A stretch of 64,000 bases of DNA from Flabesymbios commensalis (lineage: Eukaryota; Annelida; Polychaeta; Terebellida; Flabelligeridae), in NCBI GenBank assembly GCA_964017125.1, contig OZ024912.1:77670154-77734153 (forward strand), given 5' to 3'. The translations under genes were made by a program, and so were the position numbers. Below, in pieces: positions 23,029 through 36,337 of this stretch (position 1 is its first letter; the number at the start of each line of letters is the position of its first letter). A model generated the notes under the pieces. That model saw nothing but the letters and a program-made list of their open reading frames with translations, did not search any database and was not told where the DNA came from.

Positions 23029-24648
23029 TTCTCAGGGCAGTCGCCGCTATAGTTGCTGGTAGTGCCTGCAAAATTACATGCAAATCGGTTGAGAATTAAC
23101 TGAGATATCAGCGAAAAACGGGTAAAAATGATGACAAAAATGCCCAGAGATCAGTGAAAACGCATTGTAGACAGTGGGTTTGTGGCCATTGTGACTGTCT
23201 TGGCATTTCTCTCATTTTTCGTATGACGACTTTTGACGTCAGAATCAGACGTCAAAAGTCATCAAACAGTGCAAATAGGGTGTTTTACATCTCCCTCAAT
23301 AAGGGGTATTTCTGAAAAGCAATCTTTTCTCGTTTATTTTCAGCTAGGTATCATAACTTAAAAAAAAAAAAAAAAAAAAAAAACGATATTGGGCCTATGT
23401 CGCTGTAGTGTTGATAATTACTCTCTCAATCCTGGCGACCAGCCTTGTCAGTTCTAACTGCTCAGTCACACATGTACGATGGGGGGAGAGCACTTCCTCA
23501 GTGCAGTTTCAATGACGGCCCGCATTTTCAGCGCTCTGGCGACGTGGAAACAGTGTTGTTTCAGTGCATCACATTAATAACTTTTGGAATACTCGATCAA
23601 ACCTCACCACATTTTTAGGGCAGTCGCCGCAACGGCTGTGAATAGTGTGTGCAAAATTACATGTAAAACGGTTGAGAATTGACTGAGATATCAACGAAAA
23701 ACGCTCCTCCGACGTTGTCACATCGTTGGCTCAGTGCTTTGCATTAATAACTTTTGAAGTACTCGATCAAACTCCGCCAAATTTACTGGGCAGTTGCCGT
23801 AGTTCCAGCCGATGGTGCCTGCAAAATTACATGAAAAACGGTTGAGAATTGACGTCTGAATTGACGTCTAAATGAATATATATATTGAAATACTCAAGCA
23901 AATTTCACATTAATCTCATTAATAACATTTGAAGTACTCTCTCAAACTTTATAGAATTTTCAGGGTAGTGGCCATAATACCATTCGATGGTGCCTGCAAA
24001 ATCACATGGAAGACGGTTGAGAATTGACGTCTGAATTGACGTCTAAATGAATAACTTTTGAAATACTCAATCAAATTTCACATTAATCTCATTAATAACT
24101 TTTGAGGTACTCTCTCAAACTTTACAAAATTTACAGGGCAGTCGCCGTAATACCATCCGATGGTGCCTGCAAAATTACATGGTAAACGGTTGAGAATTGA
24201 TGTCTGAATTGACGTCTAAATGAATATTTGTTGAAATACTCAGTCAAATTTCACACTAATCTCTTTAATAACTTTTGAAGTATTCGTTCAAACTCTACAG
24301 AATTTACAGGGCAGTCGCTCTAATACCATCCGATGGCGCCTGCAAAATTACAAAAAAGACGGCTGAGAATTGACGTCTGAATTGACGTCTAAATGAATAA
24401 CTTTTGAAATACTCAATCAAATTTCACACTAATCTCATTAATAACTTTTGAAGTATTCTCTCAAACTTTACAGAATTTACAGGACCGTCGCCGTAATACC
24501 ATCCGATGGTGCCTGCAAAATTACATGGTAAACGGTTGAGAATTGACGTCTAAATTGACGTCTAAATGAATAAATTTTGAAATACTCAAGCAAATTTACC
24601 ACTAATCTCACTAATAACTTTAGAAGTACTCGCTCAAACTTTACAAAC
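23029..24648 (+). repeat. HOR unit 15, seven monomers, W/Z mosaic
   Basis: Total 1,620 bp with poly(A) of 24 at 23360-23383. It starts with the Z hairpin variant CGTATGACG, continues with W markers TATTTCTG, GTGCAGTTT and TTTGTTGAAA, and ends with Z-type GTCTAAATTG in monomer g. The switch points suggest conversion or crossing-over between W and Z units. Confidence 0.96.
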
Positions 24649-26269
24649 TTCTCAGGGCAGTCGCCGCTATGGTTGCTGGTAGTGCCTGCAAAATTACATG
24701 CAAATCGGTTGAGAATTAACTGAGATATCAGCGAAAAACGGGTAAAAATGATGACAAAAATGCCCAGAGATCAGTGAAAACGCATTGTAGATAGTGGGTT
24801 TGTGGCCATTGTGACTGTCTTGGCATTTCTCTCATTTTTCGTTTGACGACTTTTGACGTCAGAATCAGACGTCAAAAGTCATCAAACAGTGCAAATAGGG
24901 TGTTTTACATCTCCCTCAATAAGGGGTATTTCGGAAAAGCAATCTTTTCTCGTTTATTTTCAGCTAGGTATCATAACTTAAAAAAAAAAAAAAAAAAAAA
25001 AAAACGATATTGGGCCTATGTCGCTGTAGTGTTGATAATTACTCTCTCAATCCTGGCGACCAGCCTTGTCATTTCTAACTGCTCAGTCACACATGTACGA
25101 TGGGGGGAGAGCACTTCCTCAGTGCTGTTTCAATGACGGCCCGCATTTTCAGCGCTCTGGCGACGTGGAAACAGTGTTGTTTCAGTGCATCACATTAATA
25201 ACTTTTGGAATACTCGATCAAACCTCACCACATTTTTAGGGCAGTCGCCGCAACGGCTGTGAATAGTGTGTGCAAAATTACATGTAAAACGGTTGAGAAT
25301 TGACTGAGATATCAACGAAAAACGCTCCTCCGACGTTGTCACATCGTTGGCTCAGTGCTTTGCATTAATAACTTTTGAAGTACTCGATCAAACTCCGCCA
25401 AATTTACTGGGCAGTTGCCGTAGTTCCAGCCGATGGTGCCTGCAAAATTAAATGAAAAACGGTTGAGAATTGACGTCTGAATTGACGTCTAAATGAATAT
25501 ATATATTGAAATACTCAAGCAAATTTCACATTAATCTCATTAATAACATTTGAAGTACTCTCTCAAACTTTATAGAATTTTCAGGGTAGTGGCCATAATA
25601 CCATTCGATGGTGCCTGCAAAATCACATGGAAGACGGTTGAGAATTGACGTCTGAATTGACGTCTAAATGAATAACTTTTGAAATACTTAATCAAATTTC
25701 ACATTAATCTCATTAATAACTTTTGAGGTACTCTCTCAAACTTTACAAAATTTACAGGGCAGTCGCCGTAATACCATCCGATGGTGCCTGCAAAATTACA
25801 TGGTAAACGGTTGAGAATTGATGTCTGAATTGACGTCTAAATGAATATTTTTTGAAATACTCAGTCAAATTTCACACTAATCTCTTTAATAACTTTTGAA
25901 GTATTCGTTCAAACTCTACAGAATTCACAGGGCAGTCGCTCTAATACCATCCGATGGCGCCTGCAAAATTACAAAAAAGACGGCTGAGAATTGACGTCTG
26001 AATTGACGTCTAAATGAATAACTTTTGAAATACTCAATCAAATTTCACACTAATCTCATTAATAACTTTTGAAGCATTCTCTCAAACTTTACAGAATTTA
26101 CAGGACCGTCGCCGTGATACCATCCGATGGTGCCTGCAAAATTACATGGTAAACGGTTGAGAATTGACGTCTGAATTGACGTCTAAATGAATAAATTTTG
26201 AAATACTCAAGCAAATTTACCACTAATCTCACTAATAACTTTAGAAGTACTCGCTCAAACTTTACAAAC
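24649..26269 (+). repeat. HOR unit 16, seven monomers, X type
   Basis: Total 1,621 bp with poly(A) of 25 at 24980-25004. It has the full set of X markers as in unit 12. CTATGGTTGCTGG near its start is private (CTATAGTTG elsewhere). Confidence 0.97.
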
Positions 26270-27888
26270 TTCTCAGGGCAGTCGCCGCTATAGTTGCTGG
26301 TAGTGCCTGCAAAATTACATGCAAATCGGTTGAGAATTAACTGAGATATCAGCGAAAAACGGGTAAAAATGATGACAAAAATGCCCAGAGATCAGTGAAA
26401 ACGCATTGTAGATAGTGGGTTTGTGGCCATTGTGACTGTCTTGGCATTTCTCTCATTTTTCGTTTGACGACTTTTGACGTCAGAATCAGACGTCAAAAGT
26501 CATCAAACAGTGCAAATAGGGTGTTTTACATCTCCCTCAATAAGGGGTATTTCTGAAAAGCAATCTTTTCTCGTTTATTTTCAGCTAGGTATCATAACTT
26601 AAAAAAAAAAAAAAAAAAAAAAACGATATTGGGCCTATGTCGCTGTAGTGTTGATAATTACTCTCTCAATCCTGGCGACCAGCCTTGTCAGTTCTAACTG
26701 CTCAGTCACACATGTACGATGGGGGGAGAGCACTTCCTCAGTGCTGTTTCAATGACGGCCCGCATTTTCAGCGCTCTGGCGACGTGGAAACAGTGTTGTT
26801 TCAGTGCATCACATTAATAACTTTTGGAATACTCGATCAAACCTCACCACATTTTTAGGGCAGTCGCCGCAACGGCTGTGAATAGTGTGTGCAAAATTAC
26901 ATGTAAAACGGTTGAGAATTGACTGAGATATCAACGAAAAACGCTCCTCCGACGTTGTCACATCGTTGGCTCAGTGCTTTGCAATAATAACTTTTGAAGT
27001 ACTCGATCAAACTCCGCCAAATTTACTGGGCAGTTGCCGTAGTTCCAGCGGATGGTGCCTGCAAAATTACATGAAAAACGGTTGAGAATTGACGTCTGAA
27101 TTGACGTCTAAATGAATATATATATTGAAATACTCAAGCAAATTTCACATTAATCTCATTAATAACATTTGAAGTACTCTCTCAAACTTTATAGAATTTT
27201 CAGGGTAGTGGCCATAATACCATTCGATGGTGCCTGCAAAATCACATGGAAGACGGTTGAGAATTGACGTCTGAATTGACGTCTAAATGAATAACTTTTG
27301 AAATACTTAATCAAATTTCACATTAATCTCATTAATAACTTTTGAGGTACTCTCTCAAACTTTACAAAATTTACAGGGCAGTCGACGTAATACCATCCGA
27401 TGGTGCCTGCAAAATTACATGGTAAACGGTTGAGAATTGATGTCTGAATTGACGTCTAAATGAATATTTTTTGAAATACTCAGTCAAATTTCACACTAAT
27501 CTCTTTAATAACTTTTGAAGTATTCGTTCAAACTCTACAGAATTTACAGGGCAATCGCTCTAATACCATCCGATGGCGCCTGCAAAATTACAAAAAAGAC
27601 GGCTGAGAATTGACGTCTGAATTGACGTCTAAATGAATAACTTTTGAAATACTCAATCAAATTTCACACTAATCTCATTAATAACTTTTGAAGTATTCTC
27701 TCAAACTTTACAGAATTTACAGGACCGTCGCCGTAATACCATCCGATGGTGCCTGCAAAATTACATGGTAAACGGTTGAGAATTGACGTCTAAATTGACG
27801 TCTAAATGAATAAATTTTGAAATACTCAAGCAAATTTACCACTAATCTCACTAATAACTTTAGAAGTACTCGCTCAAACTTTACAAAC
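26270..27888 (+). repeat. HOR unit 17, seven monomers, X/W/Z mosaic (Y type)
   Basis: Total 1,619 bp with poly(A) of 23 at 26601-26623. Its markers in order are GATAGTGG (X), TATTTCTG (W), GTGCTGTTT, then TGCAATAATAAC, CAGCGGATGG, GTCGACGTAATA, GGGCAATCGC and GTCTAAATTG (Z, as in unit 11). It therefore joins an X head, a short W tract and a Z body. Confidence 0.96.
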
Positions 27889-29509
27889 TTCTCAGGGCAG
27901 TCGCCGCTATAGTTGCTGGTAGTGCCTGCAAAATTACATGCAAATCGGTTGAGAATTAACTGAGATATCAGCGAAAAACGGGTAAAAATGATGACAAAAA
28001 TGCCCAGAGATCAGTGAAAACGCATTGTAGATAGTGGGTTTGTGGCCATTGTGACTGTCTTGGCATTTCTCTCATTTTTCGTTTGACGACTTTTGACGTC
28101 AGAATCAGACGTCAAAAGTCATCAAACAGTGCAAATAGGGTGTTTTACATCTCCCTCAATAAGGGGTATTTCGGAAAAGCAATCTTTTCTCGTTTATTTT
28201 CAGCTAGGTATCATAACTTAAAAAAAAAAAAAAAAAAAAAAAAACGATATTGGGCCTATGTCGCTGTAGTGTTGATAATTACTCTCTCAATCCTGGCGAC
28301 CAGCCTTGTCATTTCTAACTGCTCAGTCACACATGTACGATGGGGGGAGAGCACTTCCTCAGTGCTGTTTCAATGACGGCCCGCATTTTCAGCGCTCTGG
28401 CGACGTGGAAACAGTGTTGTTTCAGTGCATCACATTAATAACTTTTGGAATACTCGATCAAACCTCACCACATTTTTAGGGCAGTCGCCGCAACGGCTGT
28501 GAATAGTGTGTGCAAAATTACATGTAAAACGGTTGAGAATTGACTGAGATATCAACGAAAAACGCTCCTCCGACGTTGTCACATCGTTGGCTCAGTGCTT
28601 TGCATTAATAACTTTTGAAGTACTCGATCAAACTCCGCCAAATTTACTGGGCAGTTGCCGTAGTTCCAGCCGATGGTGCCTGCAAAATTAAATGAAAAAC
28701 GGTTGAGAATTGACGTCTGAATTGACGTCTAAATGAATATATATATTGAAATACTCAAGCAAATTTCACATTAATCTCATTAATAACATTTGAAGTACTC
28801 TCTCAAACTTTATAGAATTTTCAGGGTAGTGGCCATAATACCATTCGATGGTGCCTGCAAAATCACATGGAAGACGGTTGAGAATTGACGTCTGAATTGA
28901 CGTCTAAATGAATAACTTTTGAAATACTTAATCAAATTTCACATTAATCTCATTAATAACTTTTGAGGTACTCTCTCAAACTTTACAAAATTTACAGGGC
29001 AGTCGCCGTAATACCATCCGATGGTGCCTGCAAAATTACATGGTAAACGGTTGAGAATTGATGTCTGAATTGACGTCTAAATGAATATTTTTTGAAATAC
29101 TCAGTCAAATTTCACACTAATCTCTTTAATAACTTTTGAAGTATTCGTTCAAACTCTACAGAATTCACAGGGCAGTCGCTCTAATACCATCCGATGGCGC
29201 CTGCAAAATTACAAAAAAGACGGCTGAGAATTGACGTCTGAATTGACGTCTAAATGAATAACTTTTGAAATACTCAATCAAATTTCACACTAATCTCATT
29301 AATAACTTTTGAAGCATTCTCTCAAACTTTACAGAATTTACAGGACCGTCGCCGTGATACCATCCGATGGTGCCTGCAAAATTACATGGTAAACGGTTGA
29401 GAATTGACGTCTGAATTGACGTCTAAATGAATAAATTTTGAAATACTCAAGCAAATTTACCACTAATCTCACTAATAACTTTAGAAGTACTCGCTCAAAC
29501 TTTACAAAC
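27889..29509 (+). repeat. HOR unit 18, seven monomers, X type
   Basis: Total 1,621 bp with poly(A) of 25 at 28220-28244. It shows all the X markers of unit 16 and lacks that unit's CTATGGTTG change. Confidence 0.97.
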
Positions 29510-31129
29510 TTCTCAGGGCAGTCGCCGCTATAGTTGCTGGTAGTGCCTGCAAAATTACATGCAAATCGGTTGAGAATTAACTGAGATATCAGCGAAAAAC
29601 GGGTAAAAATGATGACAAAAATGCCCAGAGATCAGTGAAAACGCATTGTAGATAGTGGGTTTGTGGCCATTGTGACTGTCTTGGCATTTCTCTCATTTTT
29701 CGTTTGACGACTTTTGACGTCAGAATCAGACGTCAAAAGTCATCAAACAGTGCAAATAGGGTGTTTTACATCTCCCTCAATAAGGGGTATTTCTGAAAAG
29801 CAATCTTTTCTCGTTTATTTTCAGCTAGGTATCATAACTTAAAAAAAAAAAAAAAAAAAAAAAACGATATTGGGCCTATGTCGCTGTAGTGTTGATAATT
29901 ACTCTCTCAATCCTGGCGACCAGCCTTGTCAGTTCTAACTGCTCAGTCACACATGTACGATGGGGGGAGAGCACTTCCTCAGTGCAGTTTCAATGACGGC
30001 CCGCATTTTCAGCGCTCTGGCGACGTGGAAACAGTGTTGTTTCAGTGCATCACATTAATAACTTTTGGAATACTCGATCAAACCTCACCACATTTTTAGG
30101 GCAGTCGCCGCAACGGCTGTGAATAGTGTGTGCAAAATTACATGTAAAACGGTTGAGAATTGACTGAGATATCAACGAAAAACGCTCCTCCGACGTTGTC
30201 ACATCGTTGGCTCAGTGCTTTGCATTAATAACTTTTGAAGTACTCGATCAAACTCCGCCAAATTTACTGGGCAGTTGCCGTAGTTCCAGCGGATGGTGCC
30301 TGCAAAATTACATGAAAAACGGTTGAGAATTGACGTCTGAATTGACGTCTAAATGAATATATATATTGAAATACTCAAGCAAATTTCACATTAATCTCAT
30401 TAATAACATTTGAAGTACTCTCTCAAACTTTATAGAATTTTCAGGGTAGTGGCCATAATACCATTCGATGGTGCCTGCAAAATCACATGGAAGACGGTTG
30501 AGAATTGACGTCTGAATTGACGTCTAAATGAATAACTTTTGAAATACTTAATCAAATTTCACATTAATCTCATTAATAACTTTTGAGGTACTCTCTCAAA
30601 CTTTACAAAATTTACAGGGCAGTCGACGTAATACCATCCGATGGTGCCTGCAAAATTACATGGTAAACGGTTGAGAATTGATGTCTGAATTGACGTCTAA
30701 ATGAATATTTTTTGAAATACTCAGTCAAATTTCACACTAATCTCTTTAATAACTTTTGAAGTATTCGTTCAAACTCTACAGAATTTACAGGGCAATCGCT
30801 CTAATACCATCCGATGGCGCCTGCAAAATTACAAAAAAGACGGCTGAGAATTGACGTCTGAATTGACGTCTAAATGAATAACTTTTGAAATACTCAATCA
30901 AATTTCACACTAATCTCATTAATAACTTTTGAAGTATTCTCTCAAACTTTACAGAATTTACAGGACCGTCGCCGTAATACCATCCGATGGTGCCTGCAAA
31001 ATTACATGGTAAACGGTTGAGAATTGACGTCTAAATTGACGTCTAAATGAATAAATTTTGAAATACTCAAGCAAATTTACCACTAATCTCACTAATAACT
31101 TTAGAAGTACTCGCTCAAACTTTACAAAC
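29510..31129 (+). repeat. HOR unit 19, seven monomers, X/W/Z mosaic (Y type)
   Basis: Total 1,620 bp with poly(A) of 24 at 29841-29864. It resembles unit 17 but with a longer W tract: GTGCAGTTT and TGCATTAATAAC are W-like, and Z markers begin at CAGCGGATGG. Units 17 and 19 thus differ in where the W tract ends. Confidence 0.96.
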
Positions 31130-32750
31130 TTCTCAGGGCAGTCGCCGCTATAGTTGCTGGTAGTGCCTGCAAAATTACATGCAAATCGGTTGAGAATTAA
31201 CTGAGATATCAGCGAAAAACGGGTAAAAATGATGACAAAAATGCCCAGAGATCAGTGAAAACGCATTGTAGATAGTGGGTTTGTGGCCATTGTGACTGTC
31301 TTGGCATTTCTCTCATTTTTCGTTTGACGACTTTTGACGTCAGAATCAGACGTCAAAAGTCATCAAACAGTGCAAATAGGGTGTTTTACATCTCCCTCAA
31401 TAAGGGGTATTTCGGAAAAGCAATCTTTTCTCGTTTATTTTCAGCTAGGTATCATAACTTAAAAAAAAAAAAAAAAAAAAAAAAACGATATTGGGCCTAT
31501 GTCGCTGTAGTGTTGATAATTACTCTCTCAATCCTGGCGACCAGCCTTGTCATTTCTAACTGCTCAGTCACACATGTACGATGGGGGGAGAGCACTTCCT
31601 CAGTGCTGTTTCAATGACGGCCCGCATTTTCAGCGCTCTGGCGACGTGGAAACAGTGTTGTTTCAGTGCATCACATTAATAACTTTTGGAATACTCGATC
31701 AAACCTCACCACATTTTTAGGGCAGTCGCCGCAACGGCTGTGAATAGTGTGTGCAAAATTACATGTAAAACGGTTGAGAATTGACTGAGATATCAACGAA
31801 AAACGCTCCTCCGACGTTGTCACATCGTTGGCTCAGTGCTTTGCATTAATAACTTTTGAAGTACTCGATCAAACTCCGCCAAATTTACTGGGCAGTTGCC
31901 GTAGTTCCAGCCGATGGTGCCTGCAAAATTAAATGAAAAACGGTTGAGAATTGACGTCTGAATTGACGTCTAAATGAATATATATATTGAAATACTCAAG
32001 CAAATTTCACATTAATCTCATTAATAACATTTGAAGTACTCTCTCAAACTTTATAGAATTTTCAGGGTAGTGGCCATAATACCATTCGATGGTGCCTGCA
32101 AAATCACATGGAAGACGGTTGAGAATTGACGTCTGAATTGACGTCTAAATGAATAACTTTTGAAATACTTAATCAAATTTCACATTAATCTCATTAATAA
32201 CTTTTGAGGTACTCTCTCAAACTTTACAAAATTTACAGGGCAGTCGCCGTAATACCATCCGATGGTGCCTGCAAAATTACATGGTAAACGGTTGAGAATT
32301 GATGTCTGAATTGACGTCTAAATGAATATTTTTTGAAATACTCAGTCAAATTTCACACTAATCTCTTTAATAACTTTTGAAGTATTCGTTCAAACTCTAC
32401 AGAATTCACAGGGCAGTCGCTCTAATACCATCCGATGGCGCCTGCAAAATTACAAAAAAGACGGCTGAGAATTGACGTCTGAATTGACGTCTAAATGAAT
32501 AACTTTTGAAATACTCAATCAAATTTCACACTAATCTCATTAATAACTTTTGAAGCATTCTCTCAAACTTTACAGAATTTACAGGACCGTCGCCGTGATA
32601 CCATCCGATGGTGCCTGCAAAATTACATGGTAAACGGTTGAGAATTGACGTCTGAATTGACGTCTAAATGAATAAATTTTGAAATACTCAAGCAAATTTA
32701 CCACTAATCTCACTAATAACTTTAGAAGTACTCGCTCAAACTTTACAAAC
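31130..32750 (+). repeat. HOR unit 20, seven monomers, X type
   Basis: Total 1,621 bp with poly(A) of 25 at 31461-31485. Full X marker set, and very close to units 18 and 21. Confidence 0.97.
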
Positions 32751-34371
32751 TTCTCAGGGCAGTCGCCGCTATAGTTGCTGGTAGTGCCTGCAAAATTACA
32801 TGCAAATCGGTTGAGAATTAACTGAGATATCAGCGAAAAACGGGTAAAAATGATGACAAAAATGCCCAGAGATCAGTGAAAACGCATTGTAGATAGTGGG
32901 TTTGTGGCCATTGTGACTGTCTTGGCATTTCTCTCATTTTTCGTTTGACGACTTTTGACGTCAGAATCAGACGTCAAAAGTCATCAAACAGTGCAAATAG
33001 GGTGTTTTACATCTCCCTCAATAAGGGGTATTTCGGAAAAGCAATCTTTTCTCGTTTATTTTCAGCTAGGTATCATAACTTAAAAAAAAAAAAAAAAAAA
33101 AAAAAACGATATTGGGCCTATGTCGCTGTAGTGTTGATAATTACTCTCTCAATCCTGGCGACCAGCCTTGTCATTTCTAACTGCTCAGTCACACATGTAC
33201 GATGGGGGGAGAGCACTTCCTCAGTGCTGTTTCAATGACGGCCCGCATTTTCAGCGCTCTGGCGACGTGGAAACAGTGTTGTTTCAGTGCATCACATTAA
33301 TAACTTTTGGAATACTCGATCAAACCTCACCACATTTTTAGGGCAGTCGCCGCAACGGCTGTGAATAGTGTGTGCAAAATTACATGTAAAACGGTTGAGA
33401 ATTGACTGAGATATCAACGAAAAACGCTCCTCCGACGTTGTCACATCGTTGGCTCAGTGCTTTGCATTAATAACTTTTGAAGTACTCGATCAAACTCCGC
33501 CAAATTTACTGGGCAGTTGCCGTAGTTCCAGCCGATGGTGCCTGCAAAATTAAATGAAAAACGGTTGAGAATTGACGTCTGAATTGACGTCTAAATGAAT
33601 ATATATATTGAAATACTCAAGCAAATTTCACATTAATCTCATTAATAACATTTGAAGTACTCTCTCAAACTTTATAGAATTTTCAGGGTAGTGGCCATAA
33701 TACCATTCGATGGTGCCTGCAAAATCACATGGAAGACGGTTGAGAATTGACGTCTGAATTGACGTCTAAATGAATAACTTTTGAAATACTTAATCAAATT
33801 TCACATTAATCTCATTAATAACTTTTGAGGTACTCTCTCAAACTTTACAAAATTTACAGGGCAGTCGCCGTAATACCATCCGATGGTGCCTGCAAAATTA
33901 CATGGTAAACGGTTGAGAATTGATGTCTGAATTGACGTCTAAATGAATATTTTTTGAAATACTCAGTCAAATTTCACACTAATCTCTTTAATAACTTTTG
34001 AAGTATTCGTTCAAACTCTACAGAATTCACAGGGCAGTCGCTCTAATACCATCCGATGGCGCCTGCAAAATTACAAAAAAGACGGCTGAGAATTGACGTC
34101 TGAATTGACGTCTAAATGAATAACTTTTGAAATACTCAATCAAATTTCACACTAATCTCATTAATAACTTTTGAAGCATTCTCTCAAACTTTACAGAATT
34201 TACAGGACCGTCGCCGTGATACCATCCGATGGTGCCTGCAAAATTACATGGTAAACGGTTGAGAATTGACGTCTGAATTGACGTCTAAATGAATAAATTT
34301 TGAAATACTCAAGCAAATTTACCACTAATCTCACTAATAACTTTAGAAGTACTCGCTCAAACTTTACAAAC
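32751..34371 (+). repeat. HOR unit 21, seven monomers, X type
   Basis: Total 1,621 bp with poly(A) of 25 at 33082-33106. Full X marker set. Units 20 and 21 are the only adjacent X-X pair. The order X (21) then nine-mer (22) repeats the order of units 12 and 13. Confidence 0.97.
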
Positions 34372-36337
34372 TTCTCAGGGCAGTCGCCGCTATAGTTGCT
34401 GGTAGTGCCTGCAAAATTACATGCAAATCGGTTGAGAATTAACTGAGATATCAGCGAAAAACGGGTAAAAATGATGACAAAAATGCCCAGAGATCAGTGA
34501 AAACGCATTGTAGATAGTGGGTTTGTGGCCATTGTGACTGTCTTGGCATTTCTCTCATTTTTCGTTTGACGACTTTTGACGTCAGAATCAGACGTCAAAA
34601 GTCATCAAACAGTGCAAATAGGGTGTTTTACATCTCCCTCAATAAGGGGTATTTCGGAAAAGCAATCTTTTCTCGTTTATTTTCAGCTAGGTATCATAAC
34701 TTAAAAAAAAAAAAAAAAAAAAAAAACGATATTGGGCCTATGTCGCTGTAGTGTTGATAATTACTCTCTCAATCCTGGCGACCAGCCTTGTCATTTCTAA
34801 CTGCTCAGTCACACATGTACGATGGGGGGAGAGCACTTCCTCAGTGCTGTTTCAATGACGGCCCGCATTTTCAGCGCTCTGGCGACGTGGAAACAGTGTT
34901 GTTTCAGTGCATCACATTAATAACTTTTGGAATACTCGATCAAACCTCACCACATTTTTAGGGCAGTCGCCGCAACGGCTGTGAATAGTGTGTGCAAAAT
35001 TACATGTAAAACGGTTGAGAATTGACTGAGATATCAACGAAAAACGCTCCTCCGACGTTGTCACATCGTTGGCTCAGTGCTTTGCATTAATAACTTTTGA
35101 AGTACTCGATCAAACTCCGCCAAATTTACTGGGCAGTTGCCGTAGTTCCAGCCGATGGTGCCTGCAAAATTACATGAAAAACGGTTGAGAATTGACGTCT
35201 AAATTGACGTCTAAATGAATATATATATTGAAATACTCAAGCAAATTTCACATTAATCTCATTAATAACATTTGAAGTACTCTCTCAAACTTTATAGAAT
35301 TTTCAGGGTAGTGGCCATAATACCATTCGATGGTGCCTGCAAAATCACATGGAAGACGGTTGAGAATTGACGTCTGAATTGACGTCTAAATGAATAACTT
35401 TTGAAATACTTAATCAAATTTCACATTAATCTCATTAATAACTTTTGAGGTACTCTCTCAAACTTTACAAAATTTACAGGGCAGTCGCCGTAATACCATC
35501 CGATGGTGCCTGCAAAATTACATGGTAAACGGTTGAGAAGTGATGTCTGAATTGACGTCTAAATGAATATTTTTTGAAATACTCAGTCAAATTTCACACT
35601 AATCTCTTTAATAACTTTTGAAGTATCCGTTCAAACTCTACAGAATTTACAGGGCAGTCGCTCTAATACCATCCGATGGCGCCTGCAAAATTACAAAAAA
35701 GACGGCTGAGAATTGACGTCTGAATTGACGTCTAAATGAATAACTTTTGAAAAACTCAATCAAATTTCACACTAATCTCATTAATAACTTTTGAAGTATT
35801 CTCTCAAACTTTACAAAATTTACAGGGCAGTCGCCGTAATACCATCCGATGGTGCCTGCAAAATTACATGGTAAACGGTTGAGAATTGATGTCTGAATTG
35901 ACGTCTAAATGAATATTTTTTGAAATACTCAGTCAAATTTCACACTAATCTCTTTAATAACTGTTGAAGTATAAGTTCAAACTCTACAGAATTTACAGGG
36001 CAGTCGCTCTAATACCATCCGATGGCGCCTGCAAAATTACAAAGAAGACGGCTGAGAATTGACGTCTGAATTGACGTCTAAATGAATAACTTTTGAAATA
36101 CTCAATCTATTTTCACACTAATCTCATTAATAACTTTTGAAGTATTCTCTCAAACTTTACAGAATTTACAGGACCGTCGCCGTAATACCATCCGATGGTG
36201 CCTGCAAAATTACATGGTAAACGGTTGAGAATTGACGTCTGAATTGACGTCTAAATGAATAAATTTTGAAATACTCAAGCAAATTTACCACTAATCTCAC
36301 TAATAACTTTAGAAGTACTCGCTCAAACTTTACAAAC
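34372..36337 (+). repeat. HOR unit 22, nine monomers, V type
   Basis: Total 1,966 bp with poly(A) of 24 at 34703-34726. Through the second e monomer it matches unit 13 in its markers (GATAGTGG, GTCATTTC, GTCTAAATTG in c, GAAGTGATG in e, GAAAAACTC in f). The second f differs: it has CTGTTGAAGTATAAG, AAAGAAGACGG and CAATCTATTTTC, resembling monomer f of unit 1. The right part therefore has another origin than in unit 13. Confidence 0.97.
35819..36164 (+). repeat. Duplicated e-f monomer pair in unit 22
   Basis: The first e and f lie at 35473-35645 and 35646-35818. The second pair, 35819-35991 and 35992-36164, adds exactly 346 bp. The f-to-e junction is the same as in unit 13, so both nine-mers descend from one event. 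The second f carries several private changes. Confidence 0.93.
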
